DNA of 64,000 nucleotides from Caprella mutica (GCA_947561585.1 CANNZV010001188.1:62001-126000); one strand, 5' to 3'; shown: positions 37,681 through 49,412, counted from the first letter of the stretch. The notes: a model not told the origin generated them from the letters alone. Made by a program: numbers and translations.

Positions 37681-38299
37681 CACAAACCAATGCCCGATAA
37701 CCTGAGGGAACCATTCATTCTGAAGGAGGAGAATGAACATGGGGGCTTCAACTCTCATGTACCTACTTTGAGAAGTCTTCTCTGATGGTACCGACACATT
37801 TAGATCATTTCACCTTGATCTTATTATTCTAAATTTTGGATTATTACTTTAGTCCAATTAACTTAGATTTCTATACTTTGAATTTACTTTAAAGAAAGAT
37901 TAAATATTAATTGCTTATTGAAACATTCAGGTTATGAGCATTTAATCATTGATGTTTATTTTGAAAATTAATTCTTTAAAGGATTACTTAAGATTTCATT
38001 TGATAGTTTACAGATTTCGAAGTTGAACATTTGATTTAAAGTAACTTTAATTTCATTTAATATTTTAAACGAAATCTGAAAATGTTTATTCAATACGAAT
38101 AAAAATAGGTTATGTAAGGTTAACAATAGTATAGATGAATACTAACCAATAATATAGCTCGTATAATATTACATAACATATATAACCATAGTTTAAGAAG
38201 AGAGAAGTTTAAGATAAGTAATAACGAATTTAGTTATACTCATATATTTTGAAATGAATATTTTGGAATTAGAATAAACTATAATGAAGTTTCGATTTT

Positions 38300-38690
38300 G
38301 ATGTAAGATTATATTCATTTGAGATATAAAAGTTAACTAAGTTCTATTGACTATAGATTATATTCATTTGAGATATAAAAGTTAACTAAGTTCTATTGAT
38401 TATAGATTATATTCATTTGAGATATAAAAGTTAACTAAGTTCTATTGATTATAGATTATATTCATTTGAGATATAAAAGTTAACTAAGTTCTATTGACTT
38501 TAGATTATATTCATTTGAGATATAAAAGTTAACTAAGTTCTATTGACTATAGATTATATTCATTTGAGATATAAAAGTTAACTAAGTTCTATTGACTATA
38601 GCATATATTCATTTGAAATGAAAAAGTTAACTAAGTTCTATTGATTATAGATTATATTCATTGGAAATATGAAAAGTAATTAATCTCTAT
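38300..38690. repeat. 49-bp tandem repeat, about eight copies
   Basis: The unit is TTATATTCATTTGAGATATA then AAAGTTAACTAAGTTCTATTGACTATAGA. Copies are spaced 49 bp apart (for example at 38313, 38362 and 38411). The last ones are diverged. It lies inside the LTR element interior. Confidence 0.9.
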
Positions 38691-39654
38691 TGATTTTAAA
38701 ATTAATTTCATTTGAAAATTACTTAACTTTATTTCCGACGTTTCAAATTACGATGCTTGAAGTAGAAGATATAATAATAGTAGATATATTATAATCGTAT
38801 GCTTAGATTTTATTGATAATCTTATTTGTAAGCATTATAATTTTGGTTCTTGAATGAAAGTAAGATGTTTATAGTTGGACTATATTGCAGTAAAGTATTA
38901 AACGAACTTTATATTTTGAAGAAAAACTTTAAGGGTGTTTTCAATGACTAGACATTCACCTGGATACTATTTCCATTTAAGTGTTTAAGAAATGAGAACA
39001 TAAATATTTAATTTTTAGAAAGGTAATGGTTACTTTTATAAAAAAAAAATTAAAATATAAATTTAGCAGTTATAGATTGAAGTTTTATGATTGTTCAACT
39101 TGAATTTGAGATTCATAATTTGATATTTCATGTTTTGAATTTTAGAACTAATTGAAATGGGATTTAAGGTTCAATTTTGAATAATTATAAACAAGGTTAG
39201 ATATTTGAATATCTTTATTAGTTAAATAAATCCCATAAAATGAAAATATATTTTTGATGTATATTTCTGAATATGAGTAGAATAACTTATAAATTTTCAA
39301 TCTATTTTGATTTAATATCGTGACCAGAGGTAGAATTCATGATTACTTATAGGATATGAATTGTCTTGTCATCATACTTTTGTACACCCAATTTTTATGA
39401 TGAAAAGACTGATCTATTTAGCAGATCAAATTTTAATCTGAAATTCATAATACATGAATCGAGTGATTGAATTTCTTTTGTTTTAATAGATATACTTATG
39501 TTTCGGACTTAGAAATTTTGAAAAATTTCATAGGATGTTTTCCGAGTGTTGTTCGAAATTTGTTAGGATATTTTTTCGATTGGATTTCGATAATAAGGGT
39601 TTAGAAATTGAAATTCAACCGACAAGTCGGTTGAAACATGAAGGGGGGGAGTGA

Positions 39655-40896
39655 TATTAACAATAGAAGGATTGTTAATACGCTGAACTTGTATCTTTAC
39701 TTAATCTTTCAATTTCTATAATTTGATAATCATTTAATCAGACATAATCTTTTTAATCTTGTACACTGTTCATTAGAAGGAAATGCTATTTAAATTTATG
39801 GTCATGTTATTCTCGCTAGGAGCTCGAATATAATTATAAACGAATAGCTTTGATGTAAGCCGCTAATATAACTTGTAACTTCAGAACATAACTTTATAAC
39901 TTGTAACCCAGAGCTATAACTTGTAACTGAGAATATAACTTTATAATTTGTACTAAGTTATATAACTTCATGAACTTTGTAAATCAGTTATACAACTTAG
40001 AATATTGAGTTCTTTTTCTATAGATAGAATTGAAATTAATACTTAATTAATTTAAAAGGAATTAAGTAAGTACTTCAATTATTCTAATTGAAATACTTAA
40101 TTAATAGTTAGGAACTTGTAACATTTCTGATCATGTATTAGGTTAAACAGGACTCTGAAATAGTATGCTTAAATTTGGATGTTTATTAGCAAATCAGGTT
40201 TCACTAAAATGAACTATTAGTAAATCTGATCGATCTATATGTTAATCGTATAGAAAGCCATTACCACTAGCGTGTTAAATTTGAATAATGCATTGTGTGT
40301 TATTTCTATCTGCAGTGAGTAGAAAAACATCTTTGAAAAGTACTATCAGTACCTTAACAGAAGTTTATTCACTCACTGGAAGGTTGGACTCTCCAGTTCA
40401 CCCTTTAAATACCATTGGCACCTAACTAAAGTGTTCATAGTTCGCGATGGTCTCTTGAAGACTGGTTGGTCGGACCAAGTCCGGTCGGACTTGTCCATCC
40501 ACGGGTTTCGTGAGTTGGCAACTCAAACCCTTGTTTATTTAAAACCCTTAAGTTTACTCAACCGCTAGTTTATTTAAAACTTGTGTTGTGTTATTTGAAG
40601 ACTTGTGCGTAAGTCTTAGAACTCTGTACTATTCGAACTTTAATATAAGTACACCCATTTAAAACTTCATTGTGTTTAATTTACTTCCTAAAAACTTTTA
40701 CCGTTTAGTCATTTGTCAGTTTAATAGAATTCAATCAATTACCTCCAAGTCTCTTCAAGTTAAGATAATACAAATAATTGTTAAAGAACCCGGAGACTTA
40801 ATTTGCTCTATAGGATAAGTTTATTAACAAGCCTCATCTACTTGGAAAATAGGTGATAATTTACTATCAATCCCATAGGAAAAGGGCAATTTAATA
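39655..40896 (+). repeat. 3' LTR, 1242 bp
   Basis: Directly repeated counterpart of 29522-30763, preceded by a purine tract ending GGGGGGGAGTGA and followed by the target duplication CTGAC. Confidence 0.9.
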
Positions 40897-41102
40897 CTGA
40901 CCGATATTTCATAACTTACACTCGTGCATTATCTGAAGCTGATGCATAATGCTTAACTTGACGATATTTAAAAACGAATTTTTGTATAGTGTATATTTAA
41001 CAAATTCAATTTACAAAACGAGTTTATGAAACACATAAATATAAGCTATGAATACGTAAATGCCTAAATAGCAATGCTTACATATAAACAATAATATGAG
41101 TA

Positions 41103-41303
41103 GGGAAAGTTCTGAATTTTAAGTCAGTTTCACATTTTCAGTCACGTAAGAAAAAAAAATATAATTATTATTATTTAACTAACCTATGAATGATGCAGGT
41201 ATCATGGATACCAATAAAAATATAGGTTAAATAATAATTAATACGCATTTTTTCTTAAACGTGACTTAAAATGTGGAACTGACCGATAACTCGTACCTTA
41301 CCC
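41103..41303. mobile_element. TA-MITE, intact 201-bp copy
   Basis: GGGAAAGTTCTGAATTTTAA then GTCAGTTTCACATTTTCAG on the left is mirrored on the right by TGTGGAACTGACCGATAACT then CGTACCTTACCC. TA lies at 41101-41102 and 41304-41305. The core includes TTATTATTTAACTAACCTAT and GGATACCAATAA. It is the best full-length reference for the family in this window. Confidence 0.85.
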
Positions 41304-41428
41304 TATAAAATATAACATAAATTTACAAATCCTTCTAAACTAATTAATAACATGAAACAATGAAAAGTAATGTATTCGAAGAGAAAATAATAGATATGAG
41401 ATAATCCTTGATGATTAATTAGTATTCA

Positions 41429-43200
41429 CTTCTTTAATTGAGGTTGGTTTTTTCTCGCAAATCTTGCAATAGAAGTAAAGAAAATCATCCAACTCTTCTT
41501 GTGTTGGATTCCTCTTGAAATTCCTGCCGAAAGACAATCTTTGTGATACCATTTATCGCATCCAATTCCAGAGCATTCAATCCACAATTCGGGTACCTCC
41601 CATCTTTCAGTGCCAAAACAAGCAAAGCATACGTCAGCATCTTGTTCTAAAATGATGTCATCATCACTCAACAACACCATTTCTAGATTTTCTTCTTCCT
41701 CATCTCCTTTGATTCTCTTTCGTTTGGTTCCTTTCTTAATTCTGTCTGGCCTTCTTTGCTCTTTCTCTTTAAGTTTGCGTAACTTTTCCTGTTGCTGTTT
41801 TTGTAAAAAAAACTACAATATTCTTCGCCTGAAGTTGCAGGTGGTGTTTTTCGTTTATTTTTAGTTACTTTTCTTGTGATGATGACATGATCCGATATTT
41901 TAAGATGATTCTTGAATGGAGAGTACTCCCATCGATCGAAAAAAAGTTTTCTTACATCAGTTTGAATCCAACTGGTACTGGGCTATGGCTCATCTTGTTT
42001 GTATTGCACTCTTTTATTTTGAGGAGTATCATTCACTGCAAAGTTTGCATCGTTTTCCTTTCTTGAAGACTCACGTGCTTGAAGGATTAGAGCCACCCTC
42101 GATCGAGCTCTACTAGTTTCTGAGTATTTGCAACCCACAGCAGTTTTTATGTCCCTGTAGCATTTCCACAGGAATCAGTTTCATCCTCTAAATCATATCT
42201 GTTTTCGATCCTGGTCTTGAACTGGGTTTGAATTTCAGTTGTCAAATTATTTTGAAAGATGTCAAATATTCTCAGTATGCCAATCGTTTCTTGCTCAGGA
42301 ATCTCACCATTGATGATCTCTTGGTCTGTAACTTATAATACGGGAGTAATCCACTGCATCAGAATAAAAAGGTGCCAGACCAGATTTTCTGAATCCAGAA
42401 ATGACCGTATTTGGTGAATCAACTGTTTTCTTCCAGGCTTTTTGGAATACAGGAAAGAAATGAGGCCGGGACATGGCAACTCCTTTTTTGCGGGAAAATT
42501 CATTTAAACTTGCTTGCCAGTGTTTCTTCAGGGGGGGAATACTGAAATGTATGCATCACGTGACTAGCGTCAGCAGGGAAACAAAATAGAATGATATTGT
42601 TTTCCCTGAAAAATTCTGTAACTGCAATATTAATGTGTGATGTGTGACCATACATGTATAGAATTATTGGAAACTCACTCTTCGGAAGAAAATAATTGAT
42701 AGCCATCCAAAGAAGCAATCAATAGAGATCCAGCCATTCGGGGAACAACCCACATCAAACTCATTAGGGTCAACACCATCAAAATTAAATTTAGGCCTTA
42801 CACCTGGAAAAATAGCATAAGGCTTGCAGAAATCACCTGATGCAGCGGCACAAGGAAGTACTGCCACTTGTTCCTTTGAATCTGGGACAAGTTTGTATAC
42901 GTTTTTGGTGAGAATCTTCAGCTTTCATTTGTACCTGCCAATGGAATGCCGCTTCATCCAAATTAAACCCTCTGGAAGCATTAGCAGAGCAGAAAAACTC
43001 ACGAATCTGTGATATATCTTCTGTGATATATGCACGTTGATGACCGAGGTATTCTGGCATTCTGGAAGCTATCTCATGCCATCTTTTCAAGAAACGGTAT
43101 ACCCATGTTGAACTGGGCAAATTGTCTTCAAATTTCTTTTCACAAGAAACGCCGGCAGAACGGAGAGTTTCTTCTCCAGCATCTAGAACTAATTTCACTA
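41429..43200 (-). pseudogene. Decayed pogo/jerky-like transposase with PHD-like tail
   Basis: Fragments in several minus-strand frames line up in order as one transposase. The N-terminal/CENPB-like part is 43198-42833 (ASRMPEYLGHQRAYIT, then FNLDEAAFHW with the first catalytic Asp). The second DDE region is 42718-42500 (ILYMYGHTSHIN, then FCFPADASHV). The family normally has Asp-Gly before His-Thr-Ser; here the Asp is Tyr. The tail (41680-41426) has a cysteine pattern CFACFG, then CSGIGCDKWYHKDC, like a PHD finger. Frameshifts separate all parts, so it is dead. Related elements move by cut-and-paste using TA sites. Confidence 0.8.
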
Positions 43201-43231
43201 TTGAAGGTTAGTTCTTTCTTGTTAAGGCCGT

Positions 43232-45317
43232 ACCCTTAAGTTCTCATTAAAAGTAATACATGGTTATTGAAACAATAGGTAATTTAATATAGCTGAGCTA
43301 GTCTAACAGGAAATTAATATTAAACATATAACGAGTGTGTAATACATTTAACTAAAATTTCAACACTCCTCCTCACACGACATTATATATTTTTCATGCC
43401 TATTAATTCAACTAATTTGGTAAATCTATCAATAGGCAACGGTTTAGTGAATATGTCAGCGAGCATAGTTTCGCTGGGGCAATACACAAGTTTAATTGTG
43501 TTTGAAGCAACAAGATCTCTAATGTAATGAAATTTAATATCAATGTGTTTCGATCTAGGATGATTTTTTGCATTTTTAGCAATACAAATAGCTGACTGAT
43601 TATCCTCAAACAAAACTATAGGATTCTTATTTGGTACGTTAAGATCTAATAGTAATTTATTTAGAAATACAGCTTCTTGGGAGGCTCCAGAGAGGGAAAC
43701 ATATTCATCTTCAGCTGTTGATAAAGCAACACATGACTGTTTCACAGAGCGCCAAGAAATAATGGAATTATTTAACATAAAGCATTGGCCAGAAGTACTT
43801 TTCCTATCAACTCTGTTTCCTGCCCAGTCGGCATCAGAATAACCTATCAACTCAGAATCTTCATTACCATATGTAATGCCAAGATCCGGTGTGCCCTTTA
43901 GGTATCTAAATATTCTCTTAATTGCAGACCAGTGCTTAGTGTTTGGATTGGAACAAAATTTAGAGACATTTCCAACTGCATAAGTTATGTCAGGTCTAGT
44001 TTTAGTAGATAGATACAGTAAGGCACCTACAGCTGACTGATATTTAGTTTTGTCTACTAGTTCACACTCATCAGTAGTTGGTTCCAAATGGGAATTAACA
44101 TCAGCAGGGGTTGAAATAGGTTTGCAATTATTGAATTCAAATCTATCTAATAACTCGTTGACAAATGAAGATTGATTTAGGGCTATTTTATTTTCGTCTT
44201 GTACGATTTTTATGCCTAAGAAATAGGATAATTTTCCTAAGTCTTTCATCTCAAATTTAGCACTTAAATCAATCTTGATTTTAGTCAGATCATCATAGTT
44301 CTTACATGCTACAATAATATCATCTACATACACAGAAATGAAGCATGGAGAGTTATTGATTAATTTAACATATATACAAGAGTCACAAGAGGACTGAATA
44401 AAGCCTAAGGATTTAAGATATGCATCCAACGCATCATTCCAACATTTGGGTGATTGTTTTAATCCATACATAGATTTATTAAGTTTACATACTAAATCTT
44501 CTTTTCCTGGAATAGCATAGCCAGGAGGCTGTCTAATATAAACATTTTCTTTAAGATCCCCATTCAAAAAGGCAGAATTGACATCCAAGTGATGTACAAA
44601 TAATTTTTGGTTAGCTGCTAAAGATAACATGGTTCGCACCTATTCAAATCTCACTACAGGAGCAAAAATTTTATCATAGTCGACTCCAGGTCTCTGTAAA
44701 AAACCCTGAGCGACTTATCTAGCTTTATATGAAACCACTCTACCATCAGATCCCTTTTTTCTTTTAAACACCCATTTAGATTTAATTATATTTAAATCTG
44801 AGGTAGGTTTTACGAGTTCAAAAACTTTATGTTTCTCAAAAGCATTTAATTCCCTCTCCATGGCATGTTTCCATTTAGAGGATTCAGAACCGCTATTAAG
44901 AGCCTCAGATACCGACCTAGGTTCGATATTGATATTCCCATTGATTTATAAACTCTTATCGTTCACTGGGCCCATAACCTGTTAGAATTAGGTTAAATAA
45001 CAGTGGGTTAACAACGTTAAGACATAGAGTTTATTTAAAGAGTAAATATGTTATACAATTAGAAGTCTATTGAGAGATGAGTGGAACACATCCCTCACAG
45101 AGTAATGTAAAGAACCGACTGCCTTCAGAAACTACAAGCAGTGGTATTTAACCCTCGACGGAAGTGTGATCGACTTTAGACCTTACGTCCGTTTCTCATT
45201 AAAAGTAATACATGGTTATTGAAACAATAGGTAATTTAATATAGCTGAGCTAGTCTAACAGGAAATTAATATTAAACATATAACGAGTGTGTAATACATT
45301 TAACTAAAATTTCAACA
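43232..45317 (-). mobile_element. Ty1/copia retrotransposon, internally deleted
   Basis: On the minus strand: a 5' LTR (45317-44980, 338 bp, TGTTGAAATTTTAG...TCTAACA), a primer site GGTTATGGGCCCAGT (44979-44965) very like that of Drosophila copia, which uses an initiator-tRNA-Met fragment, then directly the reverse transcriptase part of pol, a purine tract (GTGAGGAGGAG) and a 3' LTR start at 43365. Gag, protease and integrase are missing, and the 3' LTR is cut after about 134 bp, where the neighbouring pogo relic begins. Confidence 0.85.
43383..44942 (-). pseudogene. copia-type pol fragment (reverse transcriptase and RNase H)
   Basis: The frame reads without a break from 44639 to the stop at 43383, and continues upstream to about 44942 through two in-frame stops: TAG at 44642-44640 (after VRFE, where copia relatives have Thr) and TAA at 44717-44715 (after SYKAR). 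Visible motifs are HHLDVNSAFLNGDL, YGLKQSPKCWN, the catalytic YVDDI, SYFLGI, the RNase H region YSDADWAG and DRKSTSG, LFEDNQSAI and RSKHIDIKFHYIRD. The C-terminal half is complete in family terms. The N-terminal gag, protease and integrase parts are deleted. Copia-type pol is normally a cytoplasmic particle enzyme. The stops show this copy cannot make full-length protein. Confidence 0.92.
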
Positions 45318-45839
45318 TTCGAGACATTAAAAGTAGGGTCGGGAGGGGCGAATCTTGCGCACTAAAAACTTTTGGGTTTTGCAACTTAGTTTTTGCAGAT
45401 AGACGAATAATATTTGACATGAAGAACCGCAATAAGGCCTTTTATACACCATCCAAAGGACAAAAAATTAGCATTTGTATAATCTGAGTTATTGACGAAA
45501 GTAGTGCACAATTGAAATTGTCCTTGATGGGGCGATTCTTGCGCGCGAGAGGGGCGAATATCTGCGCACCCATTAATTCCTTTCCATAGTGAAAAATAGC
45601 ACTATTGAGTGTCTAGATACCTACTATAAAAGTTATTCCAATGTGTTTTAAAGCATAAACAATCATATGATTCAAATTCAAAACTTGAGACATACTTTTT
45701 TCGACCTGTTTACGTAAAGTTTGTAGAATGTATGTGTGACGTCATGAATGTTGCTTTCTATTCAGGATTAATTTATGCTTGTAATATTAGTTTATCTGAA
45801 GTATGACACTATTATATTTACTTATAATGTAACTATAAA

Positions 45840-46400
45840 TATAATAAATAACTAGATGACGGGCACTCATAGAGCCCATACTTTTGCCACCGCTTATAAT
45901 GACCTTGACCTTTAACCTGTTCACTCCCAAAATATAAACAAATGATTCCTGAATATTGAAGCATCGTTCTGCCCAATTGCAGACAATTTGGTTGAATTCT
46001 TTTGTGTTATAAATGACCTTAACCTTTATTTTTACCTGATTGCTCCCAAAATCTAATAAATTGGTTCCTGCCTGAATAATTACCAACAGTCGACCAAATT
46101 TCAGTTAATTTGATTGAATACATTTTGCGTTATAAATAATCTTGACTTTTAACCTGACCGCTTCCTAAAACTTGTCAATCCGTTCCTAGATATTGACCAA
46201 TCGTCCCATCAAATTTCAGACAAATTGAATGAAATTTTTTGAATTATTGAGTTATACATAAATGACCTTGAGCTTTGACCGGATAGCTCCCAAAATTTTA
46301 CCAGATGGTTCCTGGAGATTAGTCAATCGATCGTCTTACCAAATTCACAGTAATTTGATCGAAGACTATTTGAGTTATGTGAGCAACAAGATGACAAACA
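45840..46400. repeat. Degenerate repeat of about 120 bp, four to five copies
   Basis: Each unit has ATAAATGACCTTGACCTTT-like sequence, then CCTGWYCGCTCCCAAAAT, GGTTCCTGRATATT, and AAATTTCAGACAATTTGAT. Units begin near 45893, 46008, 46130 and 46255. They are well diverged from one another. No protein frame is maintained. Confidence 0.7.
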
Positions 46401-46899
46401 AAAATATGTCGCCCTAAAGATAACCTAACGCAATCTATGAAAGTAATAATTCGTTTTAGATGTCAAATATAGCATACAGTATATAACCAATTTAGCATAC
46501 ATATCTAAAACGTTATTCAAAATACTGTTACACTTAAATAGTTTCACTTTATGTCTCTGAAATTACGATAATAAGAATATAGAAGCAAATGGGTTTTTCG
46601 TACATCTATTAGGTTACGTGGAATATTCACTTGCCATTGTAAGGTCGGGGAGATACCCAGGCCAAGAGAGGGTCCATATGTACTGAATCTTCTAGACCTA
46701 GAGGCTAGTCGTTGAATTCTTCCAGTCTTTCAATTCTTTCAAGAAAGGTAAAAATATGTCAGAATTTGAGAGTATAATGATACTATGAAGGTAATAAAAT
46801 TTCATCCAGAGTTGTGTCCATAGTCTTGTAATAGGTAGAACATTCTACAACAATATTATGAGGTCATGTTTCTGGGCAAAGACCAGATCGTCGGCAAGT

Positions 46900-48130
46900 A
46901 TTATTGTTTTACTGTTTTAAGACCAAAGGTATTACTGTTTTAGGACCAAATGTTCCCAGGATAGAAGAAGAAGTTTAAAGCGGGTTATTAACAATAGCTT
47001 TTGACATTCTCTGTCACAGAGGAAGAGTTCTTTGGTCTGTTTACAAGAAGGTAGGTTGATCCACCTAAATCCTTTGGTGTTTTTCAAAGACCAACGGTTC
47101 AGGTTCTGCGCCAGAAGATCTTTGCTACGTCCTTTTCTATGAAATCATCAGTTTCGTTGTCAATAGTACCAACGTGAGCCTTAATAGTTATTCACAGAAT
47201 TGGATTATTGTGGTTATTCACAGGTGCCCCAGTGACCACAGAACGTCCACACTATGACTTACCCGTGTGGCTCCTGGTCCTCAAACAAGGAACGGCCTTT
47301 TAGGCCACTATGCTGTTTCAATAGATTCCATTCAGAAATCTATTGGGTTGAAATATGGCGTTGAAGACGCCAAATTTCTTTGCGACAGAATCTTGGCAAT
47401 TGACGTGAGCACCACTCATGTGTCTTGTTTAAGTAGTAAAAAAGTTCACCATCTTGTTGGAAGATAAATGACTGATTTTTGAAGTGTTTTTTTTTTCATC
47501 AATCCAATAGCTGGAACCACAACACTGTTAAAAGAAGATTGATCTTAGGCCGTTCTCCACGAAAATCAGAGGAGACTCCCAAGTTTTCGAGATAGGGGAA
47601 ATCTTGGATATCTTCTGATCATGAATATTGAATTGGGTTGGCTTCAATAATGAAGAGTTTCTCGTTAAAATCTATTTCATACCTTGTCGTGTCCGCTTTA
47701 AGCTCTCTGAGAAGGACCTTTGTCCTCTCAAGTCTCTTTTGCTTTTTAAGAAGTGTGAGGACTTAGTGTTCTCTCATTTTGTAGGAAGACAACTGAAGAT
47801 CCTTCATGATGATGGTTTTTATTGAAGTCTGTATCACATTCATGTATTTAGCTATATTTTGAATTTTTTCAAGTATTTCTTCGAGTCTTCAACATTGCAC
47901 AAACATTCTTAGCCATTTTCTTTATTCGAACAAGTACTCCCACTTCTACACTGCTAGGACAATCCTCAGAAGTGACAAGGTCAATGAAGCTACTATTCAC
48001 AACATGGTGCAATGTCGATTTGCAACTTTTAAAAGCATAATGATATCAGAATTGGGTTTCCCTGTACGATGGTTTAACCCTGTCATTTTAGACCTGATAT
48101 TTTCGATTTTATTAAAAAGAACCGAATAAT
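46900..48130 (-). pseudogene. Decayed Tc1/mariner-type transposase
   Basis: Pieces in changing minus-strand frames match the order of an IS630/Tc1/mariner transposase: a helix-turn-helix part near 47930-47800 (NVIQTSIKTIIMKDLQL), LLKKQKRLERTKVLLRELKA (about 47745-47690), FNEKLFIIEA at the first catalytic region (the usual Asp is Asn here), and FIFQQDGE at the second (about 47480). Stops and frameshifts are frequent, so it is non-functional. Confidence 0.65.
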
Positions 48131-48933
48131 AAGATTATATAAATATACTTAATAAAAAAGCAAATGATAAACATGCATAGTGATGTTTGATATGTTTAAC
48201 TATAAATTTCACAGAAAAGACTAATAATTGACTTTAAATTCACCCTGATTTACAATTTCATATTTCGACCTATTATCTGAAATATATGTGGAATGTGTAT
48301 GTTTTTAGTTGAAAGTGAAGAAATACAGATATAAAGAGAGTAATATTAGGCCTTAAAAACTGTTTCATGGCCTAAAAATAAATTTTTATAGTGCGCAATG
48401 TTCACCCAGCCATGCAAAATATGGTGGGGCGAATAGTTGCGCACGAAAAAACTTCGCTAACTAAAAGATTAGAAAGTCTAGAACCTTGTAATTTTAACTG
48501 AGGCAACTTAAGTTGATGATCATCATGCACTAAAAACTTCAGGTCATTATCTTGGATAGAAATTTTTTTATGACAAATTTATATTTTAGGATAATTCGGT
48601 AAAATGAATTTCGACTAGGTACTTTTCATATGGTCTTAAATGTGATTTATTTCAACTATGAATAAATGCCTGTAAGCTGTTTCAATTTTATACAGTGTTA
48701 CTACATATTTGAGCCGGTCTATGACTATTTTTGTTATTGGGCTAGCACATTCATAGCCCTTTTAACATGTGGTGCGCAAGATTCGCCACGTGTGCTGCTG
48801 CGCGAGATTCGCCCCTCCCGACCCTACAAAGTTTGCCAGTCTTTTCTCTTGATTATATGATAGAACAGAACTAGGACCTGTTTGTTGAAGAATCAGTATA
48901 GAAACTAAAATCAATTCTTTATATAATATATTT

Positions 48934-49404
48934 GGCCCAGTTGCGAAATACGACTCCTTTGAAATACAAAAATTTGATCCGACTCCTCGATCTATATAGA
49001 GACAGCTGTATAGAGACGATATTAAAACAATCCGACTCCTCTTAATTTACATTCAAGTATTAGTAATGAAATCATTTGAATTCAATAATAATTAGAATAA
49101 ATATAATAACAATTTTTTGTATCATAGTTACGGCAAACTATACCAACTTATTTATGTGATTGCTTCAAACATTTAATGAAGGATATTTAAATGTATTATA
49201 AAGTTTAATAAATTGTACTCATTGAATTTTACTTAAATTGAATGGTATAAACATAGAGTGGCTTGTTGCTTTTCAATTGAAGGTAGGTTAGGTTGGTCTT
49301 AATTTTCGTATAACGTGAGGAGTCGTGTTTCGTGACAGCCATCTTTAAAAACACACAAAAACCCTTATTATCAATTGGAAGGAGTCTTATTTTGCAACTG
49401 GGCC
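48934..49404. mobile_element. MITE with 8-bp TSD, 471 bp
   Basis: Ends GGCCCAGTTGCGAAATACGA and, inverted, GGCCCAGTTGCAAAATAAGA. A perfect 8-bp duplication ATATATTT lies at 48926-48933 and 49405-49412. GACTCCTC motifs recur in both subterminal parts. No coding sequence is seen. The 8-bp duplication fits hAT or P type. Confidence 0.85.
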
Positions 49405-49412
49405 ATATATTT

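Larger units (their letters stand above)
30764..39654 (+). other. Non-coding interior of the LTR element
   Basis: About 8.9 kb of AT-rich sequence with no supported gene. It carries four local tandem arrays (33281-33538, 35589-35770, 37565-37680, 38300-38690). A longer antisense frame at 37797-37405 contains an 8-residue period generated by a 24-bp DNA repeat and has no family resemblance. The 31000-31850 stretch is less AT-rich than the rest and might retain a packaging or leader function; this is only inference. Confidence 0.6.
29522..40896. mobile_element. LTR retrotransposon without recognisable gag-pol, 11.4 kb
   Basis: Two direct LTRs of equal length (1242 bp; 29522-30763 and 39655-40896) differ at about five positions by eye. 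LTR ends are TATTAA...TTTAATA. The 5-bp duplication CTGAC lies at 29517-29521 and 40897-40901. The left LTR is followed at 30765 by a possible primer site (TGGCATCTTCAAACGG). A purine tract (GAAGGGGGGGAG) precedes the right LTR, so the element reads left to right. The 8.9-kb interior has no frame above about 130 codons and no reverse transcriptase motif that I can find. It fits a large non-autonomous LTR derivative that relies on proteins supplied elsewhere. Confidence 0.85.
29399..40925. mobile_element. MITE split by the LTR retrotransposon
   Basis: The left part 29399-29521 begins GGTAAGTGTCAAAATATCGG and shows its own inverted end near 29505 (GACCGAAGATGTGGAACTGAC). After the retrotransposon the sequence resumes at 40902 (CGATATTTCATAACTTACAC). 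Joined across the insertion, both ends are inverted copies of the TA-MITE family terminus, so the MITE predates the LTR element. Confidence 0.7.
45336..48824. mobile_element. Tc1/mariner-type element, 3.5 kb, TA-flanked
   Basis: Ends GGGTCGGGAGGGGCGAATCT left and, as reverse complement, GGGTCGGGAGGGGCGAATCT right are inverted repeats, flanked by TA at 45334-45335 and 48825-48826. A related motif (GGGGCGAATA..TGCGCA) recurs inside each end (about 45550 and 48427). The middle carries transposase remains on the minus strand and a degenerate long-period repeat on the left. The size exceeds the usual 1.3-2.4 kb, so later insertions are probable. Confidence 0.75.

Noticed and set aside
37405..37797. 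130-codon minus-strand frame in the LTR element
   Set aside because: Contains an 8-residue repeat from a 24-bp tandem array, is antisense to the element, and has no family resemblance.
47267..47467. Plus-strand frame MAPGPQTRNG...
   Set aside because: Antisense to decayed transposase sequence; no support as a gene.
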